DNA of 49,754 nucleotides from Alphaproteobacteria bacterium (GCA_026126215.1 JAHCJQ010000013.1:1-49754); one strand, 5' to 3'. Numbered from the stretch's first letter, positions 32,907-43,750 are shown. Numbers and translations: made by a program. The notes: generated from the sequence alone by a model not told the origin.

Positions 32907-35677
32907 GCGGCGACGTCATCCACCGGCTTGCCGGCCCGCTTGCGGCCTTTGGCCGCCTTCTTCTTTGTTTTCGCCTTTGCCTTCGTCGCCTTTGCCTTCG
33001 TCGCCTTGGCTGCCGGTTCCTTCGCGGCCGGCGCCTTCGCCATGGCCCGGGAGGCTTTCGCGGTCCTGCCCCCTGCCTTCTTCTTTACCGGCCCCTTGGC
33101 CCGGCGCTCGCCGAGCAGGGCGAGGGCGGTCGTCATGTCGAGGTTCTCGGGCACGATGTCGCGCGGCAAGGTGGCGTTGACGCCATCATGCGTGACATAG
33201 GGGCCGTAGCGTCCGGACATCAGCCTTACCGGTTGCCCGTCATCGGGATGGGCGCCCAGTTCGCGCAGCGGCTCCGGGCCGCGTCGCCGGGCCGGTCCCT
33301 TGGCCGCCGCCTCGGCGATCAGCGTCACCGCGCGGTTCAGGCCGATCTCGATCGCCTCTTCGGCGGAAGCGAGGCGCGTATACCTGCCATCATACTTGAG
33401 GTAGGCGCCGTAAGGCCCTCTGCCGGCAATGATTTCCTTGCCAGACTCGGGATGGATGCCGACTGTGCGGGGCAGGGCGAGCAGGCGAAGTGCCTGTTCG
33501 AGCGTGACGGCATCCGCCGCCATGTCCTTGGGCAGCGAGGCGCGTTTCGGCTTGCCGCCATCCTCTGCTTCGTCGCCAAGCTGGACATAGAGTCCGAAGC
33601 GGCCGCCGCGCAGGGTGACGGGCAAGCCAGTCTCCGGGTCGTGGCCGAGCAGCCGCGGCCCATCCAGCGTCACCGTAGCGCCGTCGCCTTCGCCGGCCAC
33701 GCTGAGCGGCCGCGTGTGGCGGCAGTCGGGATAGTTCGAGCAGCCGATGAAGGCGCCGGACTTGCCGAGCTTGATGCCGAGCCGGCCTTGCGCGCAGGCC
33801 GGGCAGGCCCGCGGGTCCTTGCCATCCTCGCGGGCGGGAAAGAAATGAGGCCCGAGCGCCTCGTCGATCGCCGCCACGACGGCACCGCGCTGGCCGATCA
33901 GCCGGTCCAGTTCGCCGATCGCTTCCTTGACCGGGGGCAGGTCCGGCCGCGACAGGTCGGCATGGTCGTCGAGCCGGGTGAAGCGCAGCCAGAATTCGCG
34001 CAGCACCTGTTTCCAGTCGGCGCGCCGCTCGGTGATCTCGTCGAGTTGCTCTTCCAGGCCGGCGGTGAAATCGTAGGCGAAGAAACGCTCGAAATAGAGG
34101 GTCAGGAACGCCGTTACCAGGCGGCCGCTATCCTCCGGCGTGAAACGCTTGTTCTCCAGGCGCACATAGCCGCGGTCCTGCAGGACCGAGAGAATGGTGG
34201 CGTAGGTCGAGGGCCGGCCAATGCCGAGTTCCTCCAGCCGCTTGACCAGGCTGGCCTCGGAGTAGCGCGGGGGCGGCTCGGTGAAATGCTGCTCCGGCCG
34301 GACCCGCTCGATGCCCACGCCCTGGCCTGCCGCCATGCGCGGCAGGCGGCGGGCATCCTCGTCGTCGCCGGCCATGGGCTGGTCGTCGCGACCCTCCTCG
34401 TAGAGCCTGAGGAAGCCGGGGAACAGCAGCACGCTGCCGGATGCGCGCAGGGTCATATCGCCGGCCTCCGACAAGATTTCGACGCTGGTCCGTTCGAGCC
34501 TTGCCGCCTCCATCTGGCAGGCAACGGCGCGCTTCCAGATCAGTTCGTAGAGCCGGAGCTGGGTGGGATCGAGATAGCGCGCAAGATCCTCGGGCCGGCG
34601 CCGGACGTCGGTCGGCCGGATCGCCTCGTGCGCCTCCTGGGCGTTCTTCTGCTTGCTCTTGTAGATGCGCGGGGCGTCGGGGAGGTAGTCCGCGCCATGA
34701 TCCTCGGCGATGACCGAACGGATCGCCGCGACCGCCTCGCCCGCCATCTGCAGCCCATCGGTCCGCATGTAGGTGATCAGTCCGACGGTCTCGCCTCCGA
34801 GATCGATACCTTCATACAGGCGCTGCGCAATCTGCATGGTGAGCTTGGCCGAGAGGCCGAGCTTGCGCGAGGCTTCCTGCTGCAGGGTCGAGGTGGTGAA
34901 GGGCGGGAAGGGAAAGCGCCGCGCCGGCTTGGTCTGCACCTCGGCGACGCGGAAACGGGCGGCGCGGATGCGGCCGGCGGCGGCCTCGGCGCTACCCTGC
35001 TCGGCCAGGTCGAACTTCTCCAGCTTGCGCCCGTCGAGCTGGACCAGACGGGCGGCGAAAGGCTCCCGCGCCTCGGTCAGGCAGTCGACCTCGATGCTCC
35101 AGTATTCCTGCGCCCGGAAGGCTTCGATCTCCATCTCCCGTTCGCAGATGAGGCGCAGCGCCACCGACTGCACGCGGCCGGCCGAACGGGCGCCGGGCAA
35201 CTTGCGCCAGAGCACAGGCGAGAGAGTGAAGCCCACCAGATAGTCGAGCGCGCGCCGTGCCTGCTGCGCGTTGATCAGGTCCATGTCGAGATCGCGCGGA
35301 TGCTTCATCGCATCGAGCACCGCGCTCCTGGTGATCTCGTTGAAGACCACGCGCCTGACCGGTACGCCCTTGACGGCCTTCTTGTCCTGAAGCACCTGCA
35401 GGACATGCCAGGAAATCGCCTCGCCTTCCCGGTCCGGGTCGGTCGCGAGGAAAAGATTCTCAGCGCCCTTGACGGCTTTGGCGATGTCGGAGAGGCGCTT
35501 CGCGGACTTCGAGTCGACCTCGTAGGTCATGGCGAAATCCTCGTCCGGCCGCACCGAACCGTCCTTCGGCGGCAGGTCGCGAACATGGCCAAAGGACGCC
35601 AATACCTCGTACCCCGGACCAAGATACTTCTTTATTGTCTTGGCCTTAGCGGGGGATTCCACGACGACGACATGCAT
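32903..35677 (-). CDS. topA: DNA topoisomerase I
   Basis: A 924-residue type IA topoisomerase. It starts MHVVVVESPAKAKTI (TOPRIM), then ATDPDREGEAISWHV and the active-site Tyr in GLITYMRTDG. A Cys4 zinc finger lies near residue 600 (CPACAQGRLG...CSNYPDC), followed by repeated topoisomerase C-terminal domains (GRFGLYVQLGD, GRGPYGAYLKYDGRY, SGRYGPYVTHDG). The last 60 residues are Ala/Lys-rich and histone H1-like. It relaxes negative supercoils. Start at ATG 35677, where homology begins. The next upstream gene, dprA, is 121 bases away. Confidence 0.96.
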   Translation of the reverse strand: MHVVVVESPAKAKTIKKYLGPGYEVLASFGHVRDLPPKDGSVRPDEDFAMTYEVDSKSAKRLSDIAKAVKGAENLFLATDPDREGEAISWHVLQVLQDKKAVKGVPVRRVVFNEITRSAVLDAMKHPRDLDMDLINAQQARRALDYLVGFTLSPVLWRKLPGARSAGRVQSVALRLICEREMEIEAFRAQEYWSIEVDCLTEAREPFAARLVQLDGRKLEKFDLAEQGSAEAAAGRIRAARFRVAEVQTKPARRFPFPPFTTSTLQQEASRKLGLSAKLTMQIAQRLYEGIDLGGETVGLITYMRTDGLQMAGEAVAAIRSVIAEDHGADYLPDAPRIYKSKQKNAQEAHEAIRPTDVRRRPEDLARYLDPTQLRLYELIWKRAVACQMEAARLERTSVEILSEAGDMTLRASGSVLLFPGFLRLYEEGRDDQPMAGDDEDARRLPRMAAGQGVGIERVRPEQHFTEPPPRYSEASLVKRLEELGIGRPSTYATILSVLQDRGYVRLENKRFTPEDSGRLVTAFLTLYFERFFAYDFTAGLEEQLDEITERRADWKQVLREFWLRFTRLDDHADLSRPDLPPVKEAIGELDRLIGQRGAVVAAIDEALGPHFFPAREDGKDPRACPACAQGRLGIKLGKSGAFIGCSNYPDCRHTRPLSVAGEGDGATVTLDGPRLLGHDPETGLPVTLRGGRFGLYVQLGDEAEDGGKPKRASLPKDMAADAVTLEQALRLLALPRTVGIHPESGKEIIAGRGPYGAYLKYDGRYTRLASAEEAIEIGLNRAVTLIAEAAAKGPARRRGPEPLRELGAHPDDGQPVRLMSGRYGPYVTHDGVNATLPRDIVPENLDMTTALALLGERRAKGPVKKKAGGRTAKASRAMAKAPAAKEPAAKATKAKATKAKAKTKKKAAKGRKRAGKPVDDVAA

Positions 35678-35798
35678 CGTTCGAAACGCCTTCAATGGGA
35701 CCGCAAGAGCGCAGCAACATGATGAAAGACGTCCGCACTGTCAAATCCGGCCGGTGCAACCGCTGCGCGGGCTGTGCCTTCATTCCTTGTCGCACCGG

Positions 35799-36932
35799 TC
35801 AGATCCGGGGCGGTTCCTCGGTTCGAATCGCCACCCGGCCGCCCGGCTGACGCTCGAGCCGCCCGGCCAGTTCCAGCTCGATCAGGACGGTCTGCAGGAC
35901 GCCAGGCGCGAGCGCACACTGGCGCGCCAACTCGTCGATCTCGATAGGGACCGGCGACAGGGCAGAGAGAAGCCGCGCGCGTCCGTCAGCCAGTTCCGCC
36001 TCGCCCGGAGGCTGTGGCGGCGGGACCGGATCGCGGCCCGGAGGTTCGGCCAGATCCGGCAGCCCGGCGAGGAGCGCCAGCACGTCTTCGGCGCTTTCCA
36101 CCAGGGCGGCACCGGTGCGGATCAGGTCGTTGCCGCCACGCGCCCGTGGGTCGAGCGGAGAGCCCGGTACTGCCATGACCTCGCGGCCCTGCTCGGCGGC
36201 AAGCCGGGCGGTGATGAGCGAGCCGGACTTGAGTGCCGCCTCCACCACCACCACGGCACGGGCCATGCCGGAGACCAGGCGGTTGCGCCGCGGGAAATGT
36301 CGCGCCAGCGGTTCCGTGCCAGGCGGCAACTCGGCCAGCAGCAGGCCCTGCTCGGCAATCGCCTGCTGCAGGTCGCGATTCTCCGGCGGATAGATGACGT
36401 CGATGCCGCCTGCCACCGCGGCGATGGTGCCGCTGGCGAGAGCGCCGCGGTGCGCCGCCGTGTCGATCCCGCGGGCGAGGCCGGACGCCACGGCGATGCC
36501 GGCGGCGCCGAGCCGCGCCGCCATCTCCCGCGCCAGGCGGACGCCGGCGGCCGAAGCATTGCGGGCCCCGACCATGGCCACCACCGGCCGTGCCGCAAGC
36601 CTGGGATGACCCTGCGCGTAAAGCAGCGGCGGTGCATCGTCGATCTGGGCGAGGAGCGGGGGATAATCCGGCTCGCAGACGCCGATCACGCGTGCGCCGA
36701 GTCCTGCCAGCGCCGCCAGTTCGCGCTCCGCCTCGGCGCGCGTGGCGATACGGATTCCGGCGCGGCGCCCGCCACGGCGGGCCAGCTCCGGCAGCGCCTC
36801 GAGCGCCGCCGCCGCGCTGCCGAAGCGGCGCAGCAATTCATGGAAGGTGATGGGCCCGACATTCTCCGAGCGGATCAGCCGGAGCCAGTCCAGGCGGTCA
36901 GCGGAAGTGAGCGCGCGCGTCCGTCGCTGCAT
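35799..36932 (-). CDS. dprA: DNA processing protein DprA
   Basis: A 377-residue DprA/Smf. An N-terminal SAM-like region (WLRLIRSENVGPITFHELLR) is followed by the extended Rossmann fold, VAMVGARNASAAGVRLA, ASGLARGIDTAAH, and FPRRNRLVSGMARAVVVVE, the ssDNA-binding core. A C-terminal winged-helix (DELARQCALAPGVLQTVLIE) completes it. It loads RecA on incoming single-stranded DNA in transformation. Start at ATG 36932, where homology begins. The dprA-topA-rnr order is the common alphaproteobacterial one; plsY is not the next gene. Confidence 0.94.
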   Translation of the reverse strand: MQRRTRALTSADRLDWLRLIRSENVGPITFHELLRRFGSAAAALEALPELARRGGRRAGIRIATRAEAERELAALAGLGARVIGVCEPDYPPLLAQIDDAPPLLYAQGHPRLAARPVVAMVGARNASAAGVRLAREMAARLGAAGIAVASGLARGIDTAAHRGALASGTIAAVAGGIDVIYPPENRDLQQAIAEQGLLLAELPPGTEPLARHFPRRNRLVSGMARAVVVVEAALKSGSLITARLAAEQGREVMAVPGSPLDPRARGGNDLIRTGAALVESAEDVLALLAGLPDLAEPPGRDPVPPPQPPGEAELADGRARLLSALSPVPIEIDELARQCALAPGVLQTVLIELELAGRLERQPGGRVAIRTEEPPRI

Positions 36933-37042
36933 GGCCCGAGGCTCGCCGATCCCTTGCGGCGACGGCAAAGGAAATGCGCCGCGCACACGGAACTTTGATC
37001 GCCGGCTCGCGGCTTGCCAGCCGGCGGGATGGCAAGGCGGTG

Positions 37043-37714
37043 CTACTTGGCGGCGCTCGCCTCGGCATGGATGCCGGCGCCATTCACCAGCGACTTGGCG
37101 TTGCGGCAGCGCAGGATGGAGAACAGGCCAATGGGCGGCGCCTTGTCGATGCCCTGCACCTCGAGCGTGCCATGGGCGAGGAAAGGCCCCAGTTCGAAAT
37201 CCGGATGCCAGCCCAGCTTGTGCGAGAGCCGGGCCAGCCGCCGGGCGATGTCTCCCTTGAGGCTGCCGCGCGGCGCGGCGAAATGGTTGACGATCAGGAT
37301 CAGCCCGTCCGGCTTGCAGACGCGCTGCATCTCGCGCATCAGCCGTTCGGGATGGGGCACCACGGAGGCCACGTACATGGCGCAGACGGTGTCGAAGGAA
37401 TTGTCGGGGAAGCTCAGGTTCTCCGCATCCATTTCGAGCAGGTCCTCGACATTGGAAAGGCCGAGTTCGTTCACCCGGCGGCGGGCGATGTCGAGCATGT
37501 CGCGCGAGATGTCGATGCCGGTGATCTTCAGGTCGGGCCGATATTGCGGCAGCGACAGTCCGGTGCCGACGCCGATCTCCAGAACGCGGCCATGCGCGAT
37601 ACGGTTCGCCAGCTTGACCGTGCGCTGGCGTCCCGGGCTGAGGAGCACGCCGAATATGGCGTCGTAATAGGGCGCATGACGGCGATAGGCGTCCTTGACC
37701 GCTTGCAGGTCCAT
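37043..37714 (-). CDS. SAM-dependent methyltransferase, PmtA-like (phosphatidylethanolamine N-methyltransferase)
   Basis: A 223-residue class I methyltransferase: motif I VLEIGVGTGLSLPQY, GIDISRDMLDIARRR, and CAMYVASVVPHPERLMREMQ. This layout matches Rhodobacter-type PmtA, which makes phosphatidylcholine by three methylations of phosphatidylethanolamine at the membrane face. Generic UbiE-like enzymes are the main alternative, so the substrate is not certain. Start at ATG 37714; the longer frame to 37813 overlaps the acyl-CoA dehydrogenase. It follows gcdH by 40 bases. Confidence 0.8.
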   Translation of the reverse strand: MDLQAVKDAYRRHAPYYDAIFGVLLSPGRQRTVKLANRIAHGRVLEIGVGTGLSLPQYRPDLKITGIDISRDMLDIARRRVNELGLSNVEDLLEMDAENLSFPDNSFDTVCAMYVASVVPHPERLMREMQRVCKPDGLILIVNHFAAPRGSLKGDIARRLARLSHKLGWHPDFELGPFLAHGTLEVQGIDKAPPIGLFSILRCRNAKSLVNGAGIHAEASAAK

Positions 37715-37754
37715 CGACCGTGCCTTTCTGCTGATGGACCCGACAGCAAGCGCC

Positions 37755-38972
37755 TCAGGCGGTGAACGCCTGGATGCCTGTGATGGCTCGTCCGAGGATA
37801 AGGGCGTGGACATCGTGCGTGCCCTCGTAGGTGTTGACTGCTTCGAGATTCATGACGTGGCGGATCACGTGATATTCGTCCGAGATCCCGTTGCCGCCAT
37901 GCATGTCCCGGGCGACGCGGGCGATTTCGAGGGCTTTGCCGCAATTGTTGCGCTTGATGAGGGAAATCATCTCGGGCGCGGCGCGATCCTGGTCGCGCAA
38001 CCGGCCGACGCGAAGGCAGGCCTGCAGCCCGAGCGCGATCTCGGTCTGCATGTTCGCGAGCTTGAGCTGGACGATCTGGTTGGCGGCGAGCGGCCGGCCG
38101 AACTGCTTGCGCTCCATCGTATAACGGCGCGCCGCGTCGAAGCAGAACTCGGCGGCGCCCATGGAACCCCAGGCGATGCCGTAGCGGGCGCTGTTCAGGC
38201 AGCCGAAGGGTCCCTTCAGGCCGCTGACATTGGGCAGCAGGTTCTCTTCCGGCACCTTGACATCGTCCATGACGATCTCGCCGGTGACCGAAGCGCGCAG
38301 GCTGAACTTGCCCTCGATCTTCGGCGCCGAGAGCCCCTTCATGCCCTTCTCGAGAATGAAACCGCGGATCACCCCGTCATCGGTCTTGGCCCAGACGACG
38401 AAGACGTCGGCGATGGGCGAATTGGTGATCCACATCTTGGCGCCGGAAAGGACGTATCCGCCTGGAGCCTTGCGCGCGCGGGTCTTCATGCCGCCGGGAT
38501 CGGATCCATGGTCCGGCTCGGTCAGGCCGAAGCAGCCGACCCATTCGCCGGTAGCGAGCTTCGGCAGATATTTCTGACGCTGCTCCTCCGTGCCATAGGC
38601 ATTGATCGGGTGCATGACCAGGCTCGACTGCACGCTCATCATCGAGCGGTAGCCGCTGTCCACCCGCTCCACCTCGCGGGCGATCAGGCCGTAGGACACA
38701 TAGTTCACCCCGGCGCAGCCATAGCCCTGGATGGTGGAGCCGAGCAGGCCAAGCCCGCCCATCTCGCGGAAGACCGAACGGTCGACCGTCTCGTGGCGGT
38801 GGGCGTCGCGTACCCGCGGCAGGAGCTGGTTCTGGCAGTAGTCCCGGGCGGAGTCCCGGATCATCCGTTCATCCTCGGAGAGCTGGTCGTCGAGGAGGAA
38901 GGGATCGTCCCACGCGAACGAGGCACGTTCGGCATGCTTCGTCCTGCTGGCGGGGGCGGGGCTCGCACTCAT
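37755..38972 (-). CDS. gcdH: Glutaryl-CoA dehydrogenase
   Basis: A 405-residue acyl-CoA dehydrogenase. The FAD signature is [16 protein letters not shown] and [10 protein letters not shown]; the catalytic Glu is at about residue 383 in [20 protein letters not shown], the glutaryl-CoA branch motif. [20 protein letters not shown] also fits GcdH. It oxidises and decarboxylates glutaryl-CoA to crotonyl-CoA in lysine and tryptophan breakdown. The ATG at 38972 has AAGGAG upstream; longer frames have no homology. Neighbouring amino acid import genes suit its role. Confidence 0.93.
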   Translation of the reverse strand: MSASPAPASRTKHAERASFAWDDPFLLDDQLSEDERMIRDSARDYCQNQLLPRVRDAHRHETVDRSVFREMGGLGLLGSTIQGYGCAGVNYVSYGLIAREVERVDSGYRSMMSVQSSLVMHPINAYGTEEQRQKYLPKLATGEWVGCFGLTEPDHGSDPGGMKTRARKAPGGYVLSGAKMWITNSPIADVFVVWAKTDDGVIRGFILEKGMKGLSAPKIEGKFSLRASVTGEIVMDDVKVPEENLLPNVSGLKGPFGCLNSARYGIAWGSMGAAEFCFDAARRYTMERKQFGRPLAANQIVQLKLANMQTEIALGLQACLRVGRLRDQDRAAPEMISLIKRNNCGKALEIARVARDMHGGNGISDEYHVIRHVMNLEAVNTYEGTHDVHALILGRAITGIQAFTA

Positions 38973-39079
38973 TGTGAAACTCCTTAAGTCCAGCTTGGCA
39001 GGATAGTTGGCAAGTCCCCTGGAATAAAGGGGGCAATCGGTGATCCGGCCGGAACGCGACGACGTCCGGGCCGGGCGGG

Positions 39080-39472
39080 TCAGGAGGGGATGACGGCGGT
39101 GGTCTCGATCTCCACCTTGGCCCGATCCTCCAGCAGCGCCGCGACCTGGACCAGGGTCATGGCAGGGAAATGCCGGCCGATGTGCCGCCGGTAGGCGGCT
39201 CCGATCTCGGCCCGGGCCGCCAGATACTCCTTCTTGTCCGTGACGTACCAGGTCATGCGCACGATATGTTCCGGTCCGGCGCCGGCCAGCCTGAGCACTT
39301 CGATGGTGTTGGCAAGGGCCTGCGCGGCCTGGGCGCCCAGGGCGTCGCTCTCGAATTCCCCGGCGGCATTCCATCCGATCTGCCCGGCGACGAAGACCTG
39401 CCGTCCCTCGGCCAGGACGCCGTTCGAATAGCCCTTGGGCGGCGCCCAGGCGTCAGGATTGAGGAATTGCAT
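39080..39472 (-). CDS. Rid family protein lacking the RidA arginine
   Basis: A 130-residue Rid-fold protein: [40 protein letters not shown] and a C-terminal KVEIETTAV. Where archetypal RidA has the carboxylate-binding Arg (PARxxV), this has FPAMTLVQV, i.e. Met, so it belongs to one of the non-deaminase Rid subgroups. The start ATG 39472 has GGAGG upstream. It lies 107 bases upstream of gcdH on the same strand and is divergent from the small protein at 39552. Enamine deaminase activity should not be assumed. Confidence 0.85.
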   Translation of the reverse strand: MQFLNPDAWAPPKGYSNGVLAEGRQVFVAGQIGWNAAGEFESDALGAQAAQALANTIEVLRLAGAGPEHIVRMTWYVTDKKEYLAARAEIGAAYRRHIGRHFPAMTLVQVAALLEDRAKVEIETTAVIPS

Positions 39473-39551
39473 TTGTCGCCTCCGGCCTTCTCGATGACAC
39501 TGCAGCTTCGACCTGCGTCTTGTAAATCGAAACCGGGCGGCGGACAACACG

Positions 39552-39770
39552 ATGGCGCGCGAAATCCTCTTCGAATTCCGGCAAATCGGTTCGAGCCTGC
39601 GTGTCGCCGCGCTCGACGCCGAAACCGGGCTCGAAGTGACCCTTGTCGGGCCGGCCGGTGCCGGCGAGGAGGCGCTGAAGCGGCTTGCCATCCGCAAGCT
39701 CGAATATGTGCGCCGGAAAAAGTCGGCGGCAGGCCGGGCGGGGGAGGGCCGCAAACCCGGCTCGGAATGA
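39552..39770 (+). CDS. Small conserved protein (resembles DUF6898)
   Basis: A 72-residue protein: REILFEFRQIGSSLRVAALD, AETGLEVTLVGPAGAGEEAL and KRLAIRKLEYVRRKK, with a basic, flexible tail. The two-strand/one-helix pattern and the ETGxEVxxVGP...ALKRLAxRKLEYV motif resemble a small Rhodospirillales family (DUF6898), from memory and not verified. No signal peptide or membrane segment. It lies 157 bases before livH on the same strand and 79 bases from the divergent Rid gene. Function unknown. Confidence 0.65.
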   Translation: MAREILFEFRQIGSSLRVAALDAETGLEVTLVGPAGAGEEALKRLAIRKLEYVRRKKSAAGRAGEGRKPGSE

Positions 39771-39927
39771 ATGCGCTTGCGGCGGCACGAAGCGCCAGCC
39801 TATTCTCCGGCCAATGAAAACGACAGGGAGGCTGGCCGTCGTCAGGTGCCGGCGGGTCCGAATGCGGACCGGACGCAGGCGCCCGGCCAGTCGACAGGGA
39901 CTGGAAGGATCCTGGACGGCCTGACGC

Positions 39928-40842
39928 ATGGAGTATTTCACCCAGCAGCTCATCAACGGGCTCACGCTTGGCAGCATCTACGGGCTGATCGCCATCGGCT
40001 ACACGATGGTGTATGGCATCGTTGGCATGATCAATTTCGCGCACGGCGAGATCTACATGATCGGTGCCTTCATCGGCATCATCACCTTCTCGCTGCTTGG
40101 CGCCGTCGGCATCACCTGGGTGCCGCTCGCCATACTTCTCGTGCTCATCGTGTCCATGTTCTTCACGGCCGTGCATGGCTGGGCGGTGGAACGCATCGCC
40201 TACCGGCCGCTGCGCGGTTCGTTCCGCCTGGCGCCGCTCATTTCCGCCATCGGCATGTCGATCGCTTTGCAGAACTACGTGCAGATCATCCAGGGCGCCA
40301 AGATCAAGCCGATGCAACCGGTGGTGCGCGGCAATATCCCGCTCATGGAAGCGAACGGCTTCCAGGTGAATATCAGTTATCTCCAGATCATCATCATCGT
40401 GCTGACCATCGCCCTGATGGCGATCTTCTCGCTCATCATCGCCCGGACGGCGCTCGGGCGCTCGCAGCGGGCCTGCGAGCAGGACCGGACCATGGCATCC
40501 CTGCTCGGCGTCAATGTCGACCGAACGATCTCGCTCACCTTCGTCATGGGTGCGGCGCTGGCCGCGGTCGCCGGCGTGATGGTGACGATGTATTATGGCG
40601 TGATTGATTTCTTCATTGGTTTTCTCGCCGGACTCAAGGCTTTCACGGCAGCCGTGCTCGGCGGCATCGGCTCGCTGCCCGGCGCCATGCTGGGCGGCAT
40701 GCTGATCGGCCTGATCGAGGCGTTCTGGTCCGCTTATTTCTCGATCGAATACAAGGATGTGGCGGTTTTCGGCATCCTGGTGGTCGTGCTGATCTTCCTG
40801 CCGACGGGGCTGCTCGGCAAGCCGGAAGTCGAGAAGGTCTGA
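39928..40842 (+). CDS. livH: Branched-chain amino acid ABC transporter permease LivH
   Basis: A 304-residue membrane protein with about eight hydrophobic segments. It starts QQLINGLTLGSIYGLIAIGY, then GMINFAHGEIYMIGAFIG, and ends AVFGILVVVLIFLPTGLLG. GLKAFTAAVLGGIGSLPGAM is the coupling loop region conserved in LivH. With LivM it forms the channel. First gene of the operon livH-M-G-F-(DUF6867)-K; the gap to livM is 3 bases. No obvious strong ribosome binding site is close to the ATG. Confidence 0.94.
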   Translation: MEYFTQQLINGLTLGSIYGLIAIGYTMVYGIVGMINFAHGEIYMIGAFIGIITFSLLGAVGITWVPLAILLVLIVSMFFTAVHGWAVERIAYRPLRGSFRLAPLISAIGMSIALQNYVQIIQGAKIKPMQPVVRGNIPLMEANGFQVNISYLQIIIIVLTIALMAIFSLIIARTALGRSQRACEQDRTMASLLGVNVDRTISLTFVMGAALAAVAGVMVTMYYGVIDFFIGFLAGLKAFTAAVLGGIGSLPGAMLGGMLIGLIEAFWSAYFSIEYKDVAVFGILVVVLIFLPTGLLGKPEVEKV

Positions 40843-40845
40843 GCG

Positions 40846-42156
40846 ATGGCCGCGACAACCCTGCCGGGGGCACGGGAGGACAGTCCGCTCGTTGCCCTGC
40901 TGAAGGACGCCGGTATCGCCGCCGCCATTGCCTTCCTCCTCGCGCTGCCGCTGATGGGGTTCCAGACGCTGGACAGCGGCACCACCGTCGATCTGCAATA
41001 CCGTTTTCACTGGGTTGCCATCGCCACCGTCGGCGTCTTCTTCGGGCGCATCGTTTTCACGCTACTTTACCGGCGTGCCGGTGCGGCCCGCTCGAAGGCG
41101 CCCGGCATCGTCGGACAGGGCATGGCCCGGGTGGGCGAGGGACTCGGCCGCTTTCTCGTGCCGGCTTTCATCCTGTTCGCCCTGATCCTGCCCTTCCTGC
41201 CCTTCGCCGACCGGCGCGAGATCGACCTCGCCACCTACGTGCTGATCTATGTGATGCTCGGCTGGGGTCTCAACATCGTGGTCGGCCTGGCCGGGTTGCT
41301 CGATCTCGGCTATGTCGCCTTTTATGCCATCGGTGCCTATTCTTATGCCCTGCTGGCCAAGACATTCGGTTTCAGCTTCTGGCTCTGCCTGCCGCTGGCC
41401 GGCATCCTCGCAGCCTTTCTCGGTATCCTGCTGGGTTTCCCGGTGCTGCGGCTGCGCGGCGACTATCTCGCCATCGTCACGCTGGGCTTCGGCGAGATCA
41501 TCCGCGTCATCCTGGTGAACTGGCAACCGGTCACCGGCGGACCGAACGGCATTTCCGGCGTGCCGCGCCCGACCTTCTTCGGCCTGCCCTTCACCAACGA
41601 TCCGGCGGAGGGCGAGACCGCGTTTCATGAGTTCTTCAACCTGGATTTCGCCAGCCTGCACCGATTCGTCTTTCTATATTACGTGATCCTCGCATTGGTG
41701 CTGGTCACCAACGCGGTCACGCTGCGCCTGCGCAAGATGCCGATCGGTCGGGCCTGGGAAGCGCTGCGTGAGGATGAGATCGCCTGCCGCTCGCTCGGCA
41801 TCAATCCGACCAATACCAAGCTCACCGCATTCGCCATCGGTGCCATGTTCGGCGGCTTCGCCGGCAGCTTCTTCGCGACCCGGCAGGGCTTCATCAGTCC
41901 GGAAAGCTTCACTTTCATCGAATCCGCGGTCATTCTCGCCATCGTCGTGCTGGGCGGCATGGGCAGCCAGGCCGGCGTCGTGGTGGCTACTCTCTTTCTT
42001 GTCCTGCTGCCCGAACTGGCACGTGAGTTCGCCCAGTTCCGCATGCTGATCTTCGGTGCCGCCATGGTGCTGATCATGGTCTGGCGGCCGCAGGGGCTGC
42101 TCGCGCATCGGGCACCCACCGTTTCGCTCGGTCCGGGGAGCGGAGGCTCGCGATGA
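40846..42156 (+). CDS. livM: Branched-chain amino acid ABC transporter permease LivM
   Basis: A 436-residue permease. An N-terminal extension of about 110 residues with two extra hydrophobic segments precedes the core (LATYVLIYVMLGWGLNIVVG, GLAGLLDLGYVAFYAIGAYS, LRLRGDYLAIVTLGFGEIIR, RSLGINPTNTKLTAFAIGAM), typical of the long LivM form. The stop overlaps the livG start (ATGA). Acts with LivH in the inner membrane. Confidence 0.94.
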   Translation: MAATTLPGAREDSPLVALLKDAGIAAAIAFLLALPLMGFQTLDSGTTVDLQYRFHWVAIATVGVFFGRIVFTLLYRRAGAARSKAPGIVGQGMARVGEGLGRFLVPAFILFALILPFLPFADRREIDLATYVLIYVMLGWGLNIVVGLAGLLDLGYVAFYAIGAYSYALLAKTFGFSFWLCLPLAGILAAFLGILLGFPVLRLRGDYLAIVTLGFGEIIRVILVNWQPVTGGPNGISGVPRPTFFGLPFTNDPAEGETAFHEFFNLDFASLHRFVFLYYVILALVLVTNAVTLRLRKMPIGRAWEALREDEIACRSLGINPTNTKLTAFAIGAMFGGFAGSFFATRQGFISPESFTFIESAVILAIVVLGGMGSQAGVVVATLFLVLLPELAREFAQFRMLIFGAAMVLIMVWRPQGLLAHRAPTVSLGPGSGGSR

Positions 42157-43036
42157 ACAGGGCCGCGGAGGGGACGCTGCTTCAGGTCGAGCATCTCAGC
42201 ATGCGTTTCGGCGGCCTGCTTGCGGTGGACGACGTCTCGTTTGAGGCGCGGACCGGCGAGATCACCGGCGTGATCGGACCGAACGGCGCGGGCAAGACGA
42301 CGGTCTTCAACTGCCTGACCGGTTTCTACAAGCCGACCCATGGCCGCCTGTCGCTGCATCGCGATGGCGAGGTCTATCTGCTCGAGCAGATGGAAGGCCA
42401 CAAGATCGCCCAGGATGCGCGGGTGGCACGGACGTTCCAGAACATCCGCCTGTTTCCGCGCATGTCGGTGCTCGAGAACCTGATGGTGGCCCAGCACAAC
42501 CGGCTTATGGTCGCGTCGGGCTACACCTTTCTTGGCCTGTTCGGCGCGCCTTCGTATCTTCGGGCGGAACGCGAGGCACTCGATCTCTGCCGTTACTGGC
42601 TCGACCGGATCGGCCTCACCGAGTTCGCCGACGATCAGGCCGGCAGCCTGCCCTATGGGGGCCAGCGCCGGCTCGAGATCGCCCGGGCGATGTGCACGCA
42701 GCCAGTGCTGCTCTGCCTCGACGAACCCGCCGCCGGCCTCAATCCGCGCGAGTCCGGCGAACTTTCGGAACTTCTGGTCGCGATCCGGGATGGGGCCGGA
42801 TCGGACGGGCAGAAGATCGGCGTTCTGCTCATCGAGCATGACATGAGCGTGGTGATGCGCATTTCCGATCATGTCGTGGTGCTCGATTATGGCCGCAAGA
42901 TCTCCGACGGCAGCGCCGAAGAGGTGCGCGGCGATCCGAACGTGATCCGTGCCTATCTGGGGGAGGAGGAGGACGAGGAACTGCCGCCGGAAGTGGTGGC
43001 CGACCTCACCCAGCATGGTGGCGAGACGAGGCCCTG

Positions 43037-43037
<1 letters not shown>
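42153..43037 (+). CDS. livG: Branched-chain amino acid ABC transporter ATPase LivG
   Basis: A 294-residue ABC ATPase: Walker [11 protein letters not shown]-loop region [11 protein letters not shown], signature [14 protein letters not shown], Walker [14 protein letters not shown] and the switch His (LLIEHDM). The inserted stretch [18 protein letters not shown] is typical of LivG. A short acidic tail ([10 protein letters not shown]) is longer than in most. It overlaps livF by one base (TGATG). Confidence 0.95.

Positions 43038-43742
<705 letters not shown>

Positions 43743-43750
<8 letters not shown>

Noticed and set aside
33188..35722. 844-codon open frame opposite topA
   Set aside because: Antisense shadow of topA in GC-rich DNA; no recognisable domains.
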